Below, piece by piece: positions 59,763-64,000 of a stretch of DNA of 64,000 nt (within the stretch, counting starts at the first letter, position 1; each line of letters opens with the position of its first letter). The notes beneath the pieces were generated by a model. It made no database searches. It was not told the origin of the DNA and saw only the letters and a program-made list of their open reading frames with translations. The translations under genes and the position numbers were made by a program. Source of the DNA: Lonicera japonica (lineage: Eukaryota; Streptophyta; Magnoliopsida; Dipsacales; Caprifoliaceae); the NCBI GenBank assembly GCA_021464415.1, contig CM038464.1, forward strand, positions 50,016,783-50,080,782, read 5' to 3'.

Positions 59763-60049
59763 ATTAATGATTAATTATAATTAGTTTGTGTTGCATTAAG
59801 GGTTAAATGAATGTAAAATTTTAGAAACCATTGTTTAGAAGGAGAAGAAGGAGGATGAGAGGGAGGAGGAGGAGGAGGAAGATTAATGATTAATGGTTAA
59901 ATATAATTAATCATTAATCTATGTAAATTAAAATGGGAGTGGTAAAGAAAGTAGTGGGAGTGTTGATGAGTAAAAGAGAGTTAGTGGGAGTGGTAGTGAG
60001 AGTGATAGTGATACCAAGTATATATTGGAGTGAAAATAACACCACCCTT

Positions 60050-60980
60050 TTATTATTCTGTCTTTAATGACAATTTTTAGTTTTTTGTATTTTTCTAAAT
60101 GCTACACTTTTTTAGTTTCTATGAATTTGGAATGCTAGTATTGGTTTGAAGAAAGAATACATTTTTCTTCTTTCATGAAGTAACTTATCTATTCATTAAA
60201 ATATATTGATCTCTTTTTTATTATATTTAGATGTGTCTCCATCATATCATTTATTTATTTAATAAATTATTTGTATCTATTTAGAAAAATTAAAAGTAAA
60301 TTAATTGTATTGAAGCTTAATTTTAAAATATAGGCACGAGATTTTTTTTGCTGATTTTTTTCTCATCTTGTAATCTAAAGTTTTAATATTTTTACCTTGA
60401 TATTAATTTAAGATCCTATAAACAACGGGTTGGTAATTACAATATCTACATAGATTAATAACACATCTCAAGTACCATTTCATACACAAACATACAGAAA
60501 TATATATATATATATTGAAAATTATTGGGCAACTAACTAAACAACATCGTGCGCGCAACAATATCAAACAAATTTAATCGCTAAAGACCTCGTTAGGTAC
60601 CGTTATTTCATATGAAATTCGTAAGCATTGATGTACATTCGGAAAAAATAACAAAAATTTGGCCATAAAATTTTAGCTTCATTTTTGATTCACCCTATCA
60701 TAAAATTCTAAATCCACTCTTAAACACGCAATGTAATATTTATTTTATTATTAATGAAAACCGCATAATATTATCGTATCGAATATTCCAGCAGTGGTGT
60801 ATTTTACAATGTATATGAGTTGTTGAGTCAGATTTATACATGACAATTATTGCATGACAAAATGTCGCTAGCGAATTTTGCATTTTCCGGTCCGAAATGC
60901 ATGCAAGTCGGCCGGTATTCTATTTTAAGGGAAATAATAAACAAAGGAAAGGAGAGCAAATTCAGTTAATTTTTTCCGCC
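60050..60980. other. Intergenic DNA upstream of the SAC gene
   Basis: AT-rich and no gene seen. The last 100-200 bases likely include the promoter of the next gene. Confidence 0.4.
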
Positions 60981-60984
60981 CATT

Positions 60985-61155
60985 GCTCTTACATAATCAC
61001 CTCTCTCTCTTCTATTCCTAAAAATCCCCAAAATTTTCGTTTTTGACTAATTCTCTCGGATCCTTTCTATTGTTGTTGTTCTTCACTTCTCAGTTAATAC
61101 TTCTCTTCCTCTTTGCATTTCCAATCTCTCGCTTCTCATGCCATTTCCCGTTAAG
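60985..61155 (+). other. Probable 5' leader exon of the SAC gene, with a short uORF
   Basis: CT-rich leader-like sequence ends TTAAG before a donor (GTAATC, 61156). An ATG at 61138 opens a frame MPFPVK that stops immediately after splicing to 62310 (TGA). Such short upstream frames can lower translation of the main ORF. The transcription start is unknown. Confidence 0.45.
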
Positions 61156-62325
61156 GTAATCTCTCTCTCTCTATATATATATATAATATTTACGTGTATT
61201 ATGGCAGCATATATATATAATTCTATGTATGTATGAGCTTAAATTGTTGTTCTCCTTCTTTGTCTGGAATGCTTCAATAGAAATTTAATACATAAAGGGG
61301 CTTTTAGTATTCGGTCCTAAGAACAAAACTTTTTAAGATGTGGTCCTAAATTTATTTTTTACTAAAGGATGTGGTCCGAAGCTCTATCTGTCCCTGTAGA
61401 TGTAGATATTGTATTTGCACCTGGCAAGAACTCATATGCAATATCTGTCATTGAGAAATATACTAATTTTGTAATTTGCGACCGAGACTAGTAGTGTCTA
61501 TTGGAACATTATCCTTTTAAATGGGATCCACATAGACCGTATCCTTTAAAAAAGAAGTTGGAGGACCGCATTCTAGATAGTTTTTTACTCATTCATACAT
61601 TAATGGATTGTAGACTTCAAATGGATAAGTGTGGAATTTTATGATCAACCAAATTGACTCTAAAAGAGAGAAGCCCTAAAATTTTGGCTAAAAATAGTTC
61701 ATAATAGTCAGACATGTCTATTGGATTGGTTGTATGGCAATTACGGTTTGGCTGTTCATCGATTTACCAAATAGTTATATTATTTTTAGTGTGGTTAGAG
61801 TAACAACAAAATTCAGAAGTTACAAGTTATCAAACACTTGAAAATTACATAGTGATGAGGTTAAACAATTGAGAATTTGGTTAATGTATGCAAATATATA
61901 CATATATATAGTTGTTCTTTTATGCAACGCTTGTGTGAATTTTATGCAGGACATTTTGGTACTTGGATTGACTCCTAATTAGTGCTAAGAATTCTCTACA
62001 GCTTGGCCATTTGTTTAGTAATAGCACGTGAGAAATTGAGGAAGTTGTGAAATATAAGGATTTAGATATGCCCAGTGGAAGTAGTTATGTTACATTGGAT
62101 CAATCATCCATAATTGCTTTTATTGTTGTAAACTCGTAATGTTGACAAATTTTTCACGTTGTGATTTATCCTTTCTAGCCAAATCTTGTGCATATATTAA
62201 TCCTCTACATTATATTTTATATTAGTTTACTGTCATTGCCAATTTTCTTTGGAGAAAAGAAGCTGAACAACTGATGGATTGAAAATTGGGGGTTATTGTT
62301 GTTTTGTAGTGATTGAAGTTCAATA

Positions 62326-62665
62326 ATGATGGAGAAGGACCGATCCTACACAGAAGCTACACACGCGTATGCGGCTCTGGGAATTCCCTGATCAATATGT
62401 TGTTGAGCCTACCGATGGATCTTCTGGGTCCTGTTTGGCAATCAGCCGGCTTGATGGGTCAATGAAGCTTGTTGGTATAATGCTTTTATAAATCCAACCT
62501 TTTTGGCATTATTGTCTATTTTGGTTTTCATTTTTACACATTTTATTTATTTATTAAGACGGTATATTTTCTGTTTTCTAGATGACATTCCACATTGCAG
62601 CTCCCTTCGTGTCCCAAAACTTCGAACCGTCTATGGCATAATTGGGCTGCTAAAGCTTTTGGCAG
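62326..62665 (+). CDS. SAC-domain phosphoinositide phosphatase, N-terminal exons (gene continues past the window)
   Basis: Exon 62310-62474 (acceptor AG at 62308-62309) and exon 62582-62665, joined in phase, encode LHTRMRLWEFPDQYVVEP, SCLAISRLDGSMKLV and PHCSSLRVPKLRTVYGIIGL followed by LKLLAG. These match the start of plant SAC6/7/8-type proteins (RHD4 is SAC7), membrane phosphatases of the ER and secretory route that remove phosphate from PI4P and related lipids. The catalytic CX5R motif and C-terminal membrane segments would lie beyond 64000. Oddity: the expected start (ATG 62326, MMEK) is in a different frame from the rest and reaches TGA at 62389-62391. The LWEFPDQY frame has its first ATG at 62369, giving a protein about 14 residues shorter. 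One extra base near 62338 would explain this. Confidence 0.8.
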
Positions 62666-62699
62666 GTGAGATAATCTTATAAGCACCAAAAATGTGATG

Positions 62700-62810
62700 T
62701 CGCATTATAGATCGATAAACTGAAAGAGTTGAACTTTTGGTTCCAAAATTGCAATCAAAGATTGATGACCTGAAAGAGTTGACATTTTCGTTCCAAAAAT
62801 ATAATACTCT
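62700..62810. repeat. 53-bp tandem duplication in SAC intron
   Basis: 'ctgaaagagttga.cttt..gttccaaaa' occurs near 62719 and 62772. Just upstream of the LTR-like start at 62810. Confidence 0.65.
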
Positions 62811-63335
62811 GTTGAGACTTTTAATCCCACATCGGGAAGACAGATCCTCCCAAAGCAATATATAAGAATAAGGGGTTACTCCACTCATTGCCAATTGGTT
62901 TTGGGTTTGATGCTTTGAACTCTAATATGGTATCAAAGGAAAGGCTATTCACCACAAATAGTGGATCACACTTCGAGCTTATATGTGTAGTGCAGTTATG
63001 TGGTATATTGCAAAATTTAAACGTAGTGTGGTGATGTTGTACAGGCATCTTACAGAGTATTATTACCAATTATACTATACACTACATATTTACAATTATA
63101 TATATGTTATATATATATGTGTGTGTAAATTTAGAGTACTGTATAATACATGTGAGTATGATATACATTGTTATTTAGAGTACTGTATAATACATGTGAG
63201 TATGATATACATTGTTGGCCCACTACTTAACAGCTTAAGCTTTTGGGTTGAAGAGTATGATATACATTGTTGGCCCACTACTTAACAGCTTAAGCTTTTG
63301 GGTGAGATGGTTACTAATATGGTATCAGAGCTCAG
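62810..63335 (+). mobile_element. TRIM/LTR-like retroelement remnant in SAC intron
   Basis: TGTTGAGACTTTTAATCCCA at 62810 followed by CATCGGGAAG is typical of the LTR start of small plant LTR elements. A TATATAAG box is at 62861. TGGTATCA at 62928, and a perfect initiator-tRNA type site TGGTATCAGAGC at 63320-63331, follow. No coding region lies between. The element is rearranged by tandem duplications, so borders are approximate. Confidence 0.5.
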
Positions 63336-63390
63336 GTTCATCCTCCCACTTGCATTTGTGGGTGAGATGGTTACTAACATGGTATCTGTG
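63130..63390. repeat. Three overlapping tandem duplications
   Basis: Unit A (TTTAGAGTACTGTATAATAC...) at 63130 and 63174, period 44. Unit B (GAGTATGATATACATTGTTG...) at 63198 and 63253, period 55. Unit C (GGGTGAGATGGTTACTAA...) near 63300 and 63360, period 60. Each pair is near-identical, suggesting recent events or local assembly trouble. Confidence 0.85.
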
Positions 63391-63524
63391 AGAGATGTGA
63401 GAATAAAAATGATATATCTTATTGAAGAGAGAACCACTCTTTATATACAAGTGAAAACCTAGAAAATAGGGTTTCTTCCCTATAATATAAAATACCTATC
63501 TAGCCCTTAAGTGTTATGTCAACA
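63387..63524 (-). mobile_element. Possible 138-bp solo LTR
   Basis: On the minus strand it runs TGTTGACATAACAC ... CATCTCTCACA (TG...CA) with a TATATAAAGAG box inside. The flanks GTATC and GATAC are inverted, not direct, repeats, so a small TIR element is the alternative. Confidence 0.35.
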
Positions 63525-64000
63525 GATACTATATGATTTTGTGTCGTTTTTGGATTCTCCATAAGATCCCGTATCATTGAATATATAAACAGCTCTATCA
63601 GAGAGAGGTTTATGAAACCTGTTCCCTTCAATGTCTCAAGTACTTCTGTAATGATTTCTCTAAGAAATGATGCCAATGACTTACGGCATCCGATTTACAA
63701 TGGTTAATGGTTAAAGGTTAAGCAATTTTGGGCATGACTCAATTTACAATTCTTGCAGTATGACTTCAACCTATATGATTTGTGCATATGCAATTAAATG
63801 TGATTATTCTAATCTCTCCTCGGCTCATACATTAAAAGATAATAGAGAAAAACCTATACTGTATAAAAACTAACAATAACTTATACAGCTGGAAAAATGC
63901 GTTTTCCATGCTTGGTTGAAATGTACAGTTAGTCGAGTCATCCTATATAATTCTACATTTTTGTTAACTTTAGGTTTTGCACTCATCTGTTATAGTTCTG
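63525..64000. other. SAC gene intron, no exon recognised
   Basis: AT-rich sequence. The next expected SAC exon (downstream of GLLKLLAG) is not visible before the window ends. Confidence 0.5.

Larger units (their letters stand above)
58717..60047. mobile_element. TIR element with GGGTGGTG ends, rich in trinucleotide repeats
   Basis: GGGTGGTGCTATT at 58717 is matched by the complement of the right end, GGGTGGTGTTATTTTC. The flanks share TTTATTA (58710-58716 and 60048-60054). Inside are CAT, TTC and GAA arrays, plus a diverged repeat of about 123 bp. There is no protein-like frame. The 7-bp or longer duplication suggests hAT or MULE affinity. Confidence 0.65.

Overview
The window is nuclear DNA from a flowering plant, most likely a eudicot. 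Genes have many exons, GT-AG introns and AT-rich introns. The recognisable products are plant ones: a DSK2-type ubiquilin, a 492-residue plant catalase, a C2H2/EAR repressor-like protein and the start of a plant SAC-domain phosphoinositide phosphatase. I cannot name the species.

Layout. 1-1500: AT-rich flank. 1668-10314 (+): complete eight-exon DSK2/ubiquilin gene with a Tourist-like MITE, an inverted-repeat element, a Stowaway-like MITE and an antisense tRNA-type SINE in its introns. 10640-14500: intergenic DNA packed with TTA/TAA-flanked MITEs. About 14520-22140 (+): a plant gene of unknown function, with a long leader intron holding a three-copy repeat of about 514 bp; its coding region carries an apparent one-base frameshift. 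22260-25370: repeats, including an eight-unit 31-bp minisatellite nested in two layers of inverted repeats. 25466-26278 (+): intronless single-finger C2H2 protein. 27202-27800: SNAP33-like SNARE pseudogene. 27921-32711: a complete Mutator-like element (about 200-bp TIRs, perfect 10-bp target duplication) with a broken transposase gene on the minus strand and a convergent GRF zinc-finger gene on the plus strand. 35872-42382 (+): complete eight-exon catalase gene. 43000-45210: retrotransposon-LTR-like DNA and a TIR element. 46707-56193: a complete but decayed Tat-lineage Ty3/Gypsy retrotransposon with 5-bp target duplication, two RNase H domains and an antisense ORF. 56409-57075: six-monomer tandem array with a three-monomer higher-order period. 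58717-60047: a TIR element full of GAA/TTC microsatellites. About 61000 to the end (+): first exons of a SAC phosphatase gene with a frame problem near the expected start, then LTR/TRIM-like pieces in its third intron.

The host genes look unrelated housekeeping or stress genes (ubiquitin shuttling, peroxide detoxification, phosphoinositide turnover), not a pathway cluster. The distinctive biology is the density and nesting of mobile and repeat DNA. I found no clear novel multi-gene system. The best leads are the two-gene MULE, the palindromic minisatellite, the higher-order tandem array, the single-base frame breaks in two host genes and an unusual residue in the catalase haem-ligand motif. 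Exon borders were set by eye from splice motifs and reading frame; no alignments or searches were run.
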